A stretch of DNA of 64,000 nt from Amaricoccus sp003258405 (GCF_043226085.1 NZ_CP171225.1:3472001-3536000); one strand, 5' to 3'. Counted from the stretch's first letter, positions 31,522 to 40,484 are shown. Numbers and translations: made by a program. The notes: generated by a model from the sequence alone, not told the origin.

Positions 31522-33654
31522 ATGAGCAGGGCCGACATCAGCCAGTGGGAAGCGCTCGCGCAAAAGGAGTTGAAGGCCCGGCCCCTGGAGAGCCTTACGT
31601 GGCATACGCTCGAGGGGATCGATGTTAAGCCGCTCTACTCCGATGCGGACACCGAGGGTTTGGACCATCTGGGTACGCTCCCGGGGTTCGAGCCATTTAC
31701 CCGCGGCGTGAAGGCCACGATGTATGCCGGCAGGCCATGGACGATCCGGCAGTATGCGGGCTTCTCGACCGCTGAAGAGTCAAATGCCTTCTACAGGAAG
31801 GCGCTTGCCGCGGGACAGCAGGGCGTCTCGGTCGCATTCGACCTTGCGACACACCGGGGATATGACAGCGACCATGAGCGCGTCGTGGGTGACGTAGGCA
31901 AGGCTGGTGTCGCCATCGACTCGGTTGAGGACATGAAGATCCTCTTCGACGGCATTCCGCTCGACAAGGTGTCCGTCTCGATGACGATGAACGGCGCAGT
32001 GATCCCGATCCTCGCGAACTTCATCGTCACCGGCGAGGAACAGGGGCACGATCGGAAACTGCTCTCGGGCACGATCCAGAACGACATTCTCAAGGAGTTC
32101 ATGGTCCGCAACACCTATATCTATCCGCCGGAGCCCTCGATGCGGATCATTGCGGACATTATTGAATACACCTCCAACGAGATGCCGAAGTTCAACTCGA
32201 TCTCGATCTCCGGCTATCACATGCAGGAGGCGGGTGCGAACCTCGTTCAGGAGCTCGCCTACACTCTCGCCGACGGCCGCGAGTATGTCCGCGCTGCGCT
32301 TTCGGCGGGCATGGACGTGGACAAGTTTGCCGGCCGTTTGAGTTTCTTCTTCGCGATCGGCATGAACTTCTTCATGGAAGCCGCAAAGCTGCGGGCCGCG
32401 CGCCTGCTCTGGCACCGGATCATGACCGAGTTCAACGCGAAGGATCCGCGCTCGAAGATGCTTCGCACCCATTGTCAGACGTCGGGCGTAAGCCTGCAGG
32501 AGCAGGATCCCTATAACAACGTCATCCGTACTGCCTATGAGGCAATGTCGGCGGTGCTCGGCGGAACCCAGTCGCTGCACACCAACGCGCTCGACGAGGC
32601 GATTGCCCTGCCGACCGAGTTCTCGGCGCGCATTGCCCGCAATACCCAGCTGATCCTTCAGGAAGAGACAGGCGTCACCAACGTCGTCGATCCGCTTGCA
32701 GGCTCCTATTATGTCGAGAGCTTGACGGCACAACTTGCGGAAGAGGCCTGGAAGCTCATCGAGGAAGTGGAGGAAATGGGCGGCATGACGAAGGCGGTCG
32801 CCTCCGGAATGCCGAAGCTTCGCATCGAGGAAACCGCCGCACGCCGTCAAGCGCTGATCGACCGCGGCGAGGACGTGATCGTCGGCGTGAACAAGTACCG
32901 CCTGGCCAAGGAAGATCCGATCGACATTCTCGATATCGATAATGCCAAGGTTCGTCAGGCTCAGATCGATCGGATCGGACGGACACGCGGCGCGCGTGAT
33001 GCAGCCGCTTGCGAGGCGGCGCTCGCAGAACTGTCGCGTCGCGCCGCAGAGGGGGGCAATCTCCTGGAAGCTGCAGTGGAAGCGGCGCGTGCGCGCGCCA
33101 CGGTCGGGGAGATCTCGATGGCCATGGAGAAGGTGTTTGGACGGCACCGTGCCGAGGTGAAGACGCTTGCGGGCGTCTACGGCGCGGCTTACGAGGGCGA
33201 TGAGGGCTTTGCCGCGATCCAGAAGGATGTGGAAAAGTTCGCCGAGGAGCAGGGCCGGCGGCCCCGCATGCTGGTGGTAAAGATGGGTCAGGACGGTCAC
33301 GACCGCGGCGCGAAGGTTATCGCGACCGCATTCGCCGACATCGGCTTCGATGTCGACGTGGGTCCGCTGTTCCAGACGCCAGAGGAAGCCGCTCAGGATG
33401 CCATCGACAACGACGTTCATGTTGTCGGTATTTCGAGCCAGGCTGCAGGCCACAAGACGCTTGCACCGAAGCTCATCGAAGCGCTGAAGGCGCAGGGTGC
33501 AGGGGATATCCTCGTGATCTGCGGCGGAGTGATCCCGCAGCAGGATTATGACTTCCTGCGCAATGCCGGTGTAAGTGCCATCTTCGGGCCCGGGACCAAC
33601 ATTCCGGACGCCGCCCGTGACATCCTCGGTTTGATCCGTCAGGCTCGCGCCTGA
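31522..33654 (+). CDS. Methylmalonyl-CoA mutase
   Basis: A 710-residue adenosylcobalamin enzyme converting (R)-methylmalonyl-CoA to succinyl-CoA. The catalytic TIM barrel is N-terminal (TIRQYAGFSTAEESNAFY, FDLATHRGYDSDH, NSISISGYHMQEAGA, LGGTQSLHTNALDEA). The B12-binding domain at about residues 580-700 has GQDGHDRGAKVI with the cobalt-ligating His. Single-polypeptide homodimer type. The ATG at 31522 follows AAGGAG. It continues the propionyl-CoA route after PccAB; the epimerase gene is not in the window. Confidence 0.95.
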   Translation: MSRADISQWEALAQKELKARPLESLTWHTLEGIDVKPLYSDADTEGLDHLGTLPGFEPFTRGVKATMYAGRPWTIRQYAGFSTAEESNAFYRKALAAGQQGVSVAFDLATHRGYDSDHERVVGDVGKAGVAIDSVEDMKILFDGIPLDKVSVSMTMNGAVIPILANFIVTGEEQGHDRKLLSGTIQNDILKEFMVRNTYIYPPEPSMRIIADIIEYTSNEMPKFNSISISGYHMQEAGANLVQELAYTLADGREYVRAALSAGMDVDKFAGRLSFFFAIGMNFFMEAAKLRAARLLWHRIMTEFNAKDPRSKMLRTHCQTSGVSLQEQDPYNNVIRTAYEAMSAVLGGTQSLHTNALDEAIALPTEFSARIARNTQLILQEETGVTNVVDPLAGSYYVESLTAQLAEEAWKLIEEVEEMGGMTKAVASGMPKLRIEETAARRQALIDRGEDVIVGVNKYRLAKEDPIDILDIDNAKVRQAQIDRIGRTRGARDAAACEAALAELSRRAAEGGNLLEAAVEAARARATVGEISMAMEKVFGRHRAEVKTLAGVYGAAYEGDEGFAAIQKDVEKFAEEQGRRPRMLVVKMGQDGHDRGAKVIATAFADIGFDVDVGPLFQTPEEAAQDAIDNDVHVVGISSQAAGHKTLAPKLIEALKAQGAGDILVICGGVIPQQDYDFLRNAGVSAIFGPGTNIPDAARDILGLIRQARA

Positions 33655-33665
33655 TCCGGATCAGG
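33650..33665. repeat. 16-bp perfect palindrome over the mutase stop codon
   Basis: CCTGATCCGGATCAGG is self-complementary and includes the TGA stop of the mutase gene. As RNA it would give a short stem. It might take part in termination or be chance. Confidence 0.4.
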
Positions 33666-33770
33666 AAAGCACATTCTCCCGCCCCCGGACGGGCGGCGGG
33701 GGGAAGACCGAGATCACCGCCCGGTCCTGACGCCGGAGCGGTTTGGGGATGACACTGGGGGACTGCGTCG

Positions 33771-36050
33771 ATGAGCGACGGAAGCAAGGAAAGCGCGCGC
33801 CAAGCGGCGCTACTCTACCACGAATTGCCGAAGCCGGGAAAGCTGGAGATAAGGGCGACCAAGCCCCTCGCCAACCAGCATGACCTGTCGCGGGCGTATA
33901 GCCCCGGAGTCGCTGAAGCCTGCCTCGAAATCAAGGCTGATCCCTCGACCGCGGCGCGCTACACGGCACGAGCGAACCTCGTTGCGGTCGTCACCAATGG
34001 CACGGCGGTTCTTGGTCTCGGCAATATCGGGGCCATGGCCGCGAAGCCGGTGATGGAAGGCAAGGCGGTCCTCTTCAAGAAATTCGCGAATATCGACTGC
34101 TTCGACCTTGAGGTCGATGAGAAGGATCCGGTCAAGCTTGCCGAGATCGTCTGCTCGCTTGGCCCGACCTTTGGGGCGATAAACCTGGAGGACATCAAGG
34201 CGCCGGATTGCTTCATCGTCGAACGGCTCTGCCGCGAGCGGATGAACATCCCTGTCTTCCATGACGACCAGCATGGCACGGCGATCGTTGTCGGCGCCGC
34301 CGCGACCAACGCGCTTCGCATCGCGGGCAAGCAGTTCGAGGATATCAAGGTCGTTTCCACCGGCGGCGGCGCGGCCGGTATCGCCTGCCTCAACATGCTG
34401 CTGAAGCTCGGCGTGAAGCGGGAGAACGTCTGGCTCTGCGATGTGCATGGCGTCGTCTATGAAGGCCGCGCCGAGGACATGAATCCTGAAAAGGCAGCCT
34501 ACGCGCAAAAAACGGCACTTCGCACGCTCGATGAGGTCATTGAGGGCGCGGATCTGTTTCTTGGGCTTTCCGGGCCGAATGTGCTGACCGGCGATATGGT
34601 CCGCAAGATGGTGGATGAGCCGATCGTATTCGCGCTGGCCAACCCCAATCCGGAGATTGATCCGCAGATCGCGCGGGCGGCCAATCCTCGTGTCATCATG
34701 GCGACCGGGCGCTCGGATTATCCCAATCAGGTCAATAACGTCCTCTGTTTTCCGTTCATCTTCCGCGGTGCGCTCGATGTCGGCGCGACGGAGATCAATG
34801 ATGCGATGCAGATCGCATGTGTCGAGGGGATCGCCGAGCTTGCGCGCGTGTCGTCCTCTGCCGAGGCCGCCGAGGCTTATCAGGGCGAGCGGCTCGTTTT
34901 CGGGCGCGATTACCTGATCCCGAAGCCATTCGATGTTCGGTTGCTCGCGATCGTGGCCGGGGCTGTCGCGAAGGCGGCAATGGAAAGCGGCGTTGCCCAG
35001 CGGCCGGTCGACGACATCGAAGCCTACAAGGACAAGCTCAACCATTCGGTCTACCGGTCGGCGCTCATCATGCGTCCGGTCTTCGAGGCTGCGACTGCTG
35101 GCGTGCGGCGTATCGTCTTTGCCGAAGGCGAGGACGAGCGCGTGCTGCGCGCTGTGCAGGGCATGCGCGAGAACGGCGTGGATCGCCCGATACTGATCGG
35201 CCGGCCCGATGTGATCGCGATGCGCTGCGAACGTGAAGCCATCCCGATTCAGGTCGAGCGGGACTTCGATGTGGTGAACCCGGAAAACGATCCGCGCTTC
35301 CGCGAATACTGGGGAACCTATCACGAGCATCTTCAGCGCAGGGGTGTCACACCCGACCTCGCCAAGGCGATCATGCGCACGAACACGACGGCGATCGCGG
35401 CGGTCATGGTTCACCGCGAAGAAGCCGACAGCATGATCTGTGGAACCTTCGGTCTCTATCTCTGGCACCTCAACTATGTGCGCCAGATGATTGCCAGCCC
35501 GAAGCTGCGGCCGATTGGAGCGCTCTCGCTGATGATCACCGAAAAGGGGCCGATCTTCGTCGCCGATACGCATGTTCATCCCGAGCCGACGGCGCAGCAG
35601 ATTGCCGATACGGTGATCGCGGCGGCTCGGCATGTCCGACGCTTCGGTCTGGAACCGTCGATTGCTCTCTGCTCGCACTCTCAGTTCGGCAATCTCGACA
35701 ATGAATCAGGTCTACGCATGCGCGAAGCCCTGGAGCTTCTCGACGAACAGGAACTCGATTTTGTCTATGAGGGGGAAATGCATTCTGATGCCGCGCTGGA
35801 GCCAGCCCTGCGCGAGCGCATTTTCCCGAATTCGAGAATGCAGGGCCCGGCAAATACGCTGATCTTTGCCAATACCGACGCAGCCAGTGGTGTACGGAAC
35901 ATCATGAAGGTCGTCGCTGGCGGCCTGGAAGTCGGGCCGATCCTGATGGGCATGGGCAACAAGGCCCACATCGTCACGCCCTCAATTACTGCAAGGGGTC
36001 TGCTCAATATCGCCGCGCTCGCAGGGGCGCCGGTGCAATCATACGGCTGA
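33771..36050 (+). CDS. maeB: NADP-dependent malic enzyme with phosphotransacetylase-like domain
   Basis: A 759-residue MaeB-type protein. The malic enzyme half (about 1-430) has LSRAYSPGVAEACLEI, GNIGAMAAKPVMEGKAVLFK, HDDQHGTAIVVGAA and the nucleotide loop STGGGAAGIACLNML. The C-terminal half (about 430-759) is a Pta-like domain (VFAEGEDERVLRAVQGM, FADTHVHPEPTAQQIADTV in outline, GNKAHIVTPSITARGLLN), normally regulatory and acetyl-CoA sensing. It decarboxylates malate to pyruvate, so it can drain the C4 acids produced from propionyl-CoA. Confidence 0.94.
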   Translation: MSDGSKESARQAALLYHELPKPGKLEIRATKPLANQHDLSRAYSPGVAEACLEIKADPSTAARYTARANLVAVVTNGTAVLGLGNIGAMAAKPVMEGKAVLFKKFANIDCFDLEVDEKDPVKLAEIVCSLGPTFGAINLEDIKAPDCFIVERLCRERMNIPVFHDDQHGTAIVVGAAATNALRIAGKQFEDIKVVSTGGGAAGIACLNMLLKLGVKRENVWLCDVHGVVYEGRAEDMNPEKAAYAQKTALRTLDEVIEGADLFLGLSGPNVLTGDMVRKMVDEPIVFALANPNPEIDPQIARAANPRVIMATGRSDYPNQVNNVLCFPFIFRGALDVGATEINDAMQIACVEGIAELARVSSSAEAAEAYQGERLVFGRDYLIPKPFDVRLLAIVAGAVAKAAMESGVAQRPVDDIEAYKDKLNHSVYRSALIMRPVFEAATAGVRRIVFAEGEDERVLRAVQGMRENGVDRPILIGRPDVIAMRCEREAIPIQVERDFDVVNPENDPRFREYWGTYHEHLQRRGVTPDLAKAIMRTNTTAIAAVMVHREEADSMICGTFGLYLWHLNYVRQMIASPKLRPIGALSLMITEKGPIFVADTHVHPEPTAQQIADTVIAAARHVRRFGLEPSIALCSHSQFGNLDNESGLRMREALELLDEQELDFVYEGEMHSDAALEPALRERIFPNSRMQGPANTLIFANTDAASGVRNIMKVVAGGLEVGPILMGMGNKAHIVTPSITARGLLNIAALAGAPVQSYG

Positions 36051-36082
36051 CTACCGGTAAAATTTATTGAAGGGGGAGAAAC

Positions 36083-37978
36083 ATGAGCTATCGCGACGTC
36101 TACGAGGGCTGGAAGTCCGATCCTGAAGGGTTCTGGCTGAAAGCGGCCGATACCATCGACTGGGTGACACCGCCGACGAAGGCGCTCGATGACACTAACC
36201 CGCCCCTCTACGGATGGTTTGCCGACGGTGTGTGCAATGCTTGCCACAATGCCGTGGACCGGCATGTCGAAGCAGGGAACGGTGATCGGGTTGCCATTAT
36301 CTACGATAGCCCGATCACCGGCGCCAAAGGCAAGCTGACCTATGCCGAGCTCCTCGAGCAGACGTCGCGCCTCGCCGGTGCTCTCTCGGCAAAGGGCGTC
36401 GGCAAGGGAGACCGTGTTATCGTCTACATGCCGATGGTGCCCGAGGCCCTTGTCGCAATGCTTGCCTGCGCCCGCATCGGCGCAGTCCACTCTGTAGTCT
36501 TCGGGGGATTCGCCGCGCCCGAGCTCGCGGTCCGTATCGAGGACGCAAAGCCGAAGGCGATAATTGCATCGTCCTGCGGGATCGAGCCTGGCCGTGTCAT
36601 CGCCTACAAGCCGATGGTGGACCAGGCGATCGAGCTTTCCAGTCACAAGCCCGAGTTCTGCGTGGTGCTGCAGAGGCCGCAGGTCGAGGCTCCCTTGGTC
36701 GAAGGGCGCGACTACGCCTGGGATGCATTCGTCGCATCCGCGGAGCCTGCGCCCTGCGTGCCCGTGGGCGGCATGGATCCGCTCTACATTCTCTATACCT
36801 CTGGAACGACCGGACAACCCAAGGGCGTCGTGCGGCCGACCGCCGGCTACATGGTCTCGCTCATGTGGACCATGAAGGCGATCTACGACATCGAGGCGGG
36901 CGACGTGTTCTGGAGTGCCTCCGACGTGGGCTGGGTCGTCGGGCATTCCTACATCTGCTACGCTCCCCTTTTGGCTGGCGCCACGACCATTGTCTTTGAG
37001 GGCAAGCCTGTAGGCACGCCTGATGCGGGTACGTTCTGGCGTGTGATCGAGGAATACCGCGTCAAGAGCTTCTTCACCGCGCCCACCGCCTTCAGAGCCA
37101 TCAAGCGTGAAGACCCGGCCGGCGAATTTGTGAAGAAATATGATCTTTCCTCGCTCAAGTTCCTCTTCCTTGCGGGAGAACGCGCCGATCCTGATACGAT
37201 CGTCTGGGCACAGGACCATGTGAAGGTGCCTGTCATCGACCATTGGTGGCAGACAGAGACCGGTTGGGCCATCGCAGCGAACCCGGCTGGGATCGAGCTC
37301 CTGCCGATCAAGCTTGGCTCGCCGACGATGGCGATGCCGGGCTACGATGTGCAGATCCTGAATGATGAAGGCCATCCGATTCCGGCCGGCGAACTCGGAG
37401 CCGTTGTCATCAAGCTTCCGATGCCGCCGGGAACGCTTTCGACGCTCTGGAATGCCGAAAAGCGCTATATCAGCTCCTATCTCACAACCTTCCCTGGCTA
37501 CTACGAGACCGGAGATGCGGGCGTTATCGACGCGGACGGATATCTCGCGATCATGGCGCGAACCGACGATGTCATTAACGTTGCAGGCCATCGGCTTTCA
37601 ACGGGGGCGATGGAGGAAGTTCTTGCCAGCCATCCGGACGTTGCGGAATGCGCGGTGATTGGCGTTTCTGACGCGCTCAAGGGGCAGTTGCCGATGGGCT
37701 TTCTTTGCCTCAACAAGGGATGCGATCGCGATCCGGAGGAGATCCGGAAGGAATGCGTGAAGCTCGTACGCGAAAAGATTGGCCCGGTGGCGGCATTCAA
37801 GACCGCCGTTGTCGTGGATCGTCTTCCGAAAACCAGATCCGGCAAGATCCTGCGTGGCATCATGGTCAGGATTGCGGATGGCCAAGACTACAAGATGCCT
37901 GCCACCATTGATGATCCGGCGATCCTGGGAGAGATCGAAGAAACGCTTTCCTCGATCGGTTATGCTCAGCACGGCTGA
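36083..37978 (+). CDS. prpE: Propionyl-CoA synthetase
   Basis: A 631-residue ANL ligase of the PrpE/AcsA type. It has an N-terminal ACAS_N region (YRDVYEGWKSDPEGFWLKAA), ATP loop YTSGTTGQPKGVV, substrate-pocket segment DHWWQTETGWAI, A7 region YYETGDAG and hinge RTDDVINVAGHRLSTG. The catalytic Lys lies in KTRSGKILRG, the acetylation-controlled site of this family. It activates propionate for PccAB. It lies 32 bp after maeB, with AAGGGGGAG before its start. Confidence 0.94.
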   Translation: MSYRDVYEGWKSDPEGFWLKAADTIDWVTPPTKALDDTNPPLYGWFADGVCNACHNAVDRHVEAGNGDRVAIIYDSPITGAKGKLTYAELLEQTSRLAGALSAKGVGKGDRVIVYMPMVPEALVAMLACARIGAVHSVVFGGFAAPELAVRIEDAKPKAIIASSCGIEPGRVIAYKPMVDQAIELSSHKPEFCVVLQRPQVEAPLVEGRDYAWDAFVASAEPAPCVPVGGMDPLYILYTSGTTGQPKGVVRPTAGYMVSLMWTMKAIYDIEAGDVFWSASDVGWVVGHSYICYAPLLAGATTIVFEGKPVGTPDAGTFWRVIEEYRVKSFFTAPTAFRAIKREDPAGEFVKKYDLSSLKFLFLAGERADPDTIVWAQDHVKVPVIDHWWQTETGWAIAANPAGIELLPIKLGSPTMAMPGYDVQILNDEGHPIPAGELGAVVIKLPMPPGTLSTLWNAEKRYISSYLTTFPGYYETGDAGVIDADGYLAIMARTDDVINVAGHRLSTGAMEEVLASHPDVAECAVIGVSDALKGQLPMGFLCLNKGCDRDPEEIRKECVKLVREKIGPVAAFKTAVVVDRLPKTRSGKILRGIMVRIADGQDYKMPATIDDPAILGEIEETLSSIGYAQHG

Positions 37979-38017
37979 CGTCTGAGGATCCACGGGAGAT
38001 GGGCGTGGCGCTTTGCT

Positions 38018-38032
38018 GTCGCAATTTGCGAC
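38018..38032. promoter_or_regulatory. LuxO-like palindrome, possible sigma-54 enhancer site
   Basis: GTCGCAA-T-TTGCGAC is a perfect 15-bp inverted repeat. The core TCGCA-ATT-TGCGA matches the pattern of the LuxO site (TTGCA-WWW-TGCAA) with one symmetric change. It is centred 91 bp upstream of the -24 element at 38116, a usual enhancer distance. It might instead serve as a weak terminator for prpE or a PccR-type site. Confidence 0.5.
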
Positions 38033-38085
38033 GGCGGCGCCGCGCTTTTTCGCAGAATAAGAGGGGGCTGAGCGGAACTACCTTT

Positions 38086-38104
38086 GCGATTATCAAGGAA
38101 TCGC
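38086..38104. promoter_or_regulatory. Inverted repeat next to the sigma-54 promoter
   Basis: GCGATT (38086-38091), 7-bp spacer, AATCGC (38099-38104), ending 10 bp before the -24/-12 promoter. The half site resembles the arm of the upstream palindrome (TTGCGA). It may be a second, promoter-proximal control site. Confidence 0.4.
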
Positions 38105-38113
38105 GATATCAAC

Positions 38114-38130
38114 TTGGCATAGATGTTGCT
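38114..38130 (+). promoter_or_regulatory. Sigma-54 (RpoN) promoter
   Basis: TTGGCATAGATGTTGCT has GG at 38116-38117 and GC at 38128-38129, the invariant 12-bp -24/-12 spacing of RpoN promoters, in the full YTGGCAYRN4TTGCW context. It lies 75 bp before the first gene of the signalling operon whose last gene encodes a sigma-54 activator. Confidence 0.75.
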
Positions 38131-38204
38131 CTGAGTGTCTGGAGTGGAGAGAGTGGCATCTCTGCCTCGTTTTCGGGTCGCGGCGAAGATTAGGAGCATG
38201 TTTC

Positions 38205-38717
38205 GTGTCATCCCCTGCTTTGATCGCCAGAAGGATCAGTCCTCTCATCCTCTCGGCGTTCTTCGTGCTGCTGCTTCCACAGTCGGAGGCGAGCGCCGCG
38301 CGCCCGGCTCTGGTCCTGAGCAGGCCGACCCCCAGCGGGACGGAGACCGTCGAGTTTTCCATGGCCGAACTCGAGGCGCTGCCACAGTCCACGATCGTCA
38401 CGAGCAACGAGTTTACCGACGGCGAGGCCACTTATCGCGGACCTCTCGTGCTCGACGTGCTCGAGCACCTTGGACTCGAACGGGCCAAGAGCCTTCGGTT
38501 CATCGCAGCCAACGATTATTATGTCGACATTCCGGCAAGCGATTTCCGGCGCTACAATGCCATTCTTGCCATGGAGGTCGACGGAAAGAAACTCGGGCGC
38601 CGCGACAAGGGACCGCTCTGGTTGATGTATCCCATCTCCGACCATGCCGAACTTCGCGGTGATCCGGTCTATATCACGCGTCTGATCTGGCAGGTGGTTC
38701 GTATCGAAGCACAGTGA
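38205..38717 (+). CDS. Periplasmic molybdopterin-fold protein without cysteine
   Basis: A 170-residue protein with a signal peptide of about 31 residues (hydrophobic core ISPLILSAFFVLLLP). The mature part resembles the small oxidoreductase molybdopterin-binding (SUOX/YedY-like) fold: FSMAELEALPQ, YRGPLVLDVLEHLGL, NDYYVDIPASDF and GPLWLMYPISDH. There is no cysteine at all, so the Mo-coordinating residue of true molybdoenzymes is missing. It is therefore more likely a ligand-sensing partner than a redox enzyme. It shares 4 bp (GTGA) with the following membrane histidine kinase, implying they act together. Confidence 0.75.
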   Translation: MSSPALIARRISPLILSAFFVLLLPQSEASAARPALVLSRPTPSGTETVEFSMAELEALPQSTIVTSNEFTDGEATYRGPLVLDVLEHLGLERAKSLRFIAANDYYVDIPASDFRRYNAILAMEVDGKKLGRRDKGPLWLMYPISDHAELRGDPVYITRLIWQVVRIEAQ

Positions 38718-40351
38718 CTGCGATGCGACCCGTTCCGAAATATGTTGGCCTGACAGTTCTTCTGGCGATGGCCGGTTTTGTCGCGCTCGGTTTCCTTTCA
38801 ATCCGCCGCGATGTCGACAATCTCCGGGTTATCAGCCAGGACAATATCCTCTGGTCTGCGACGCAGATGGAGGTGGAGCTTCTCCGTTTCCAGCTCAGCA
38901 TGGCGACGCTCGGTGTCGTCCAGACTGAAGAGGCGCTAGATACCGCCCTTGACCGCTTTGACATCCTCTGGAGCCGGGTCTTCATGATGGGCAAGGGCCG
39001 CGTTGGAGAGCTGATGCGCCAGTATGATGAGGGTCACGGCTCTCTCGCGGCAATCAGTTCCTACCTGGAGGAAGTGGATCCTGTCCTGAGTAGTCTGGAT
39101 CCGCATGATACGGCGACAATCCAGGCGATCCTTGCCAAGCTTCAGGCGCTGCAGCAGGAGTTGCGCTTCTACACGCTTCGGGTTGTGCGGGCCGATACTG
39201 CCGCCAGCGCCTCGTTACGGGACAGAATCCAGTCGAGCTCGCAGACCACAGGTGCGATCAGTCTTGCCGCCGTGTTGTTGAGTGTATTTGCGCTCGCAAT
39301 GATCCTGCGTGAGAACCGACGGCAGCGCCACCTCGTTGACATGAACCGCCGCCTCGCGGATTCGGCCGAGCTGTCGAGCCGGGCAAAATCGCGCTTCCTG
39401 TCGATGATGAGCCATGAGCTTCGCAATCCGCTCAACGGCATCCTCGGCCCTCTTGCCCTGCTCGGGCAAAGCAATCTTGCATCAGGCCAACAGCGCCTCG
39501 TCGACCAGGCCAAGAGCTGCGGGCAGTCGATGCTGCAGATGCTGGCCGGATTGCTTGACTATGGGGAAATGCAGGACGGCCGTTTCCGCCTGAAGCCGGA
39601 GCCTTTCGCGCTGACCACTCTGGCTGCATCGGCCGGAATGTCTCTTACCTCAGACGGCGCGTCCGCGATGCAGATCCGGGTGATTCCCGGCACACCCGAG
39701 CGGGTCTGCGGCGATCTCGATCGTATTCGGCAGATCATTGTTCACCTATGCGAATACGTCTTGGAGGCCACCGGCCCCGATTGCGTGGAGCTCATATTCC
39801 GGCATGATGGCGAGAACCTTGTCATCGAGATCTGTCTCGCGCTCAACATGCCGGCGGTCGACTGGAAGCTCGACCTTCTCATGGGGCTCGGGGATCTTGC
39901 ACCAGACCAGGTTTCTGCCGATGCGCTGCGCCCGCTGATCGCCCGCGGTCTGATAGCGGCTTGCAGCGGCACGCTGCGTCTCGAGGGCAGCGACTCAGGC
40001 CGTCGCGCGATCCAGGTGAAAATTCCCGCCGAAGTTGTTGCTGTCAGCAATGTACGTGTCCTGCTCGAAACCCGCTCGGTGGCGCTCGCAACCATCTACA
40101 AGGCGGGGCTGAAGTCGGAGCGGGTGGTCTTCGTCGATGAAGGAGACACAGGGCCGGCCGATATCGTCCTCGTGGATATCGGCTGCATCGGCGAGGAAAC
40201 CCTTATGGCGCGCCTGCGCGGTGCCAATCCCGATGCGCTTTTCATTTCGCTTGGTTTGCCAGCAACCCCCAACGCCTTCGACGATGTTGTGGAGAGTCCG
40301 AGCGACATGGGACGTCTGCGCAGCCGTATTCTCGACAGAATGGCGTCCTGA
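38714..40351 (+). CDS. Membrane histidine kinase-like protein with degenerate ATPase and receiver
   Basis: A 545-residue protein. TM1 is at about 10-29, a periplasmic helical sensor of about 150 residues follows, and TM2 is at about 180-200. The HisKA domain has MMSHELRNPLNGIL (His234). The HATPase region is eroded: the N-box Asn is absent (RIRQIIVHLCEYVLEATG) and no DxGxG or GxGL motif follows. The last 110 residues look like a decayed receiver (ADIVLVDIGCIG). It should not bind ATP normally, so it may act as a phosphatase, scaffold or signal gate for the soluble kinase next door. It starts with GTG in overlap with the periplasmic partner. Confidence 0.8.
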   Translation: MTAMRPVPKYVGLTVLLAMAGFVALGFLSIRRDVDNLRVISQDNILWSATQMEVELLRFQLSMATLGVVQTEEALDTALDRFDILWSRVFMMGKGRVGELMRQYDEGHGSLAAISSYLEEVDPVLSSLDPHDTATIQAILAKLQALQQELRFYTLRVVRADTAASASLRDRIQSSSQTTGAISLAAVLLSVFALAMILRENRRQRHLVDMNRRLADSAELSSRAKSRFLSMMSHELRNPLNGILGPLALLGQSNLASGQQRLVDQAKSCGQSMLQMLAGLLDYGEMQDGRFRLKPEPFALTTLAASAGMSLTSDGASAMQIRVIPGTPERVCGDLDRIRQIIVHLCEYVLEATGPDCVELIFRHDGENLVIEICLALNMPAVDWKLDLLMGLGDLAPDQVSADALRPLIARGLIAACSGTLRLEGSDSGRRAIQVKIPAEVVAVSNVRVLLETRSVALATIYKAGLKSERVVFVDEGDTGPADIVLVDIGCIGEETLMARLRGANPDALFISLGLPATPNAFDDVVESPSDMGRLRSRILDRMAS

Positions 40352-40369
40352 ATCTCATACTGCAAAGCC

Positions 40370-40386
40370 TTTTGCTATTCGCAAAA
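40370..40386. promoter_or_regulatory. Inverted repeat TTTTGC-N5-GCAAAA before the hybrid kinase gene
   Basis: TTTTGC (40370-40375), TATTC, GCAAAA (40381-40386): perfect 6-bp arms, TTGC-N5-GCAA as in LuxO-type sites. It lies in a 133-bp gap 100 bp before the kinase start. It is also similar to the TTCGCAAA half sites at pccR and pccB. No sigma-54 promoter was found in this gap. Confidence 0.45.
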
Positions 40387-40484
40387 CCCTAGTGTATCAT
40401 ACGATGAAACTGTTCGGTTTATTTCAACTGTGACGTGTTGTGGGGCGGAGTCGCGGCTGGTCAGGTTAAGCCGCTGAGGAAAAG

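Noticed and set aside
36051..36082. A PccR site directly before prpE.
   Set aside because: The 32-bp gap has no TTTGCAAA or TTCGCA words.
38018..38060. The palindrome after prpE plus a downstream T-run as a rho-independent terminator.
   Set aside because: The TTTTT lies 13 nt after the stem, too far for a standard terminator; the enhancer reading fits better, although both roles are possible.
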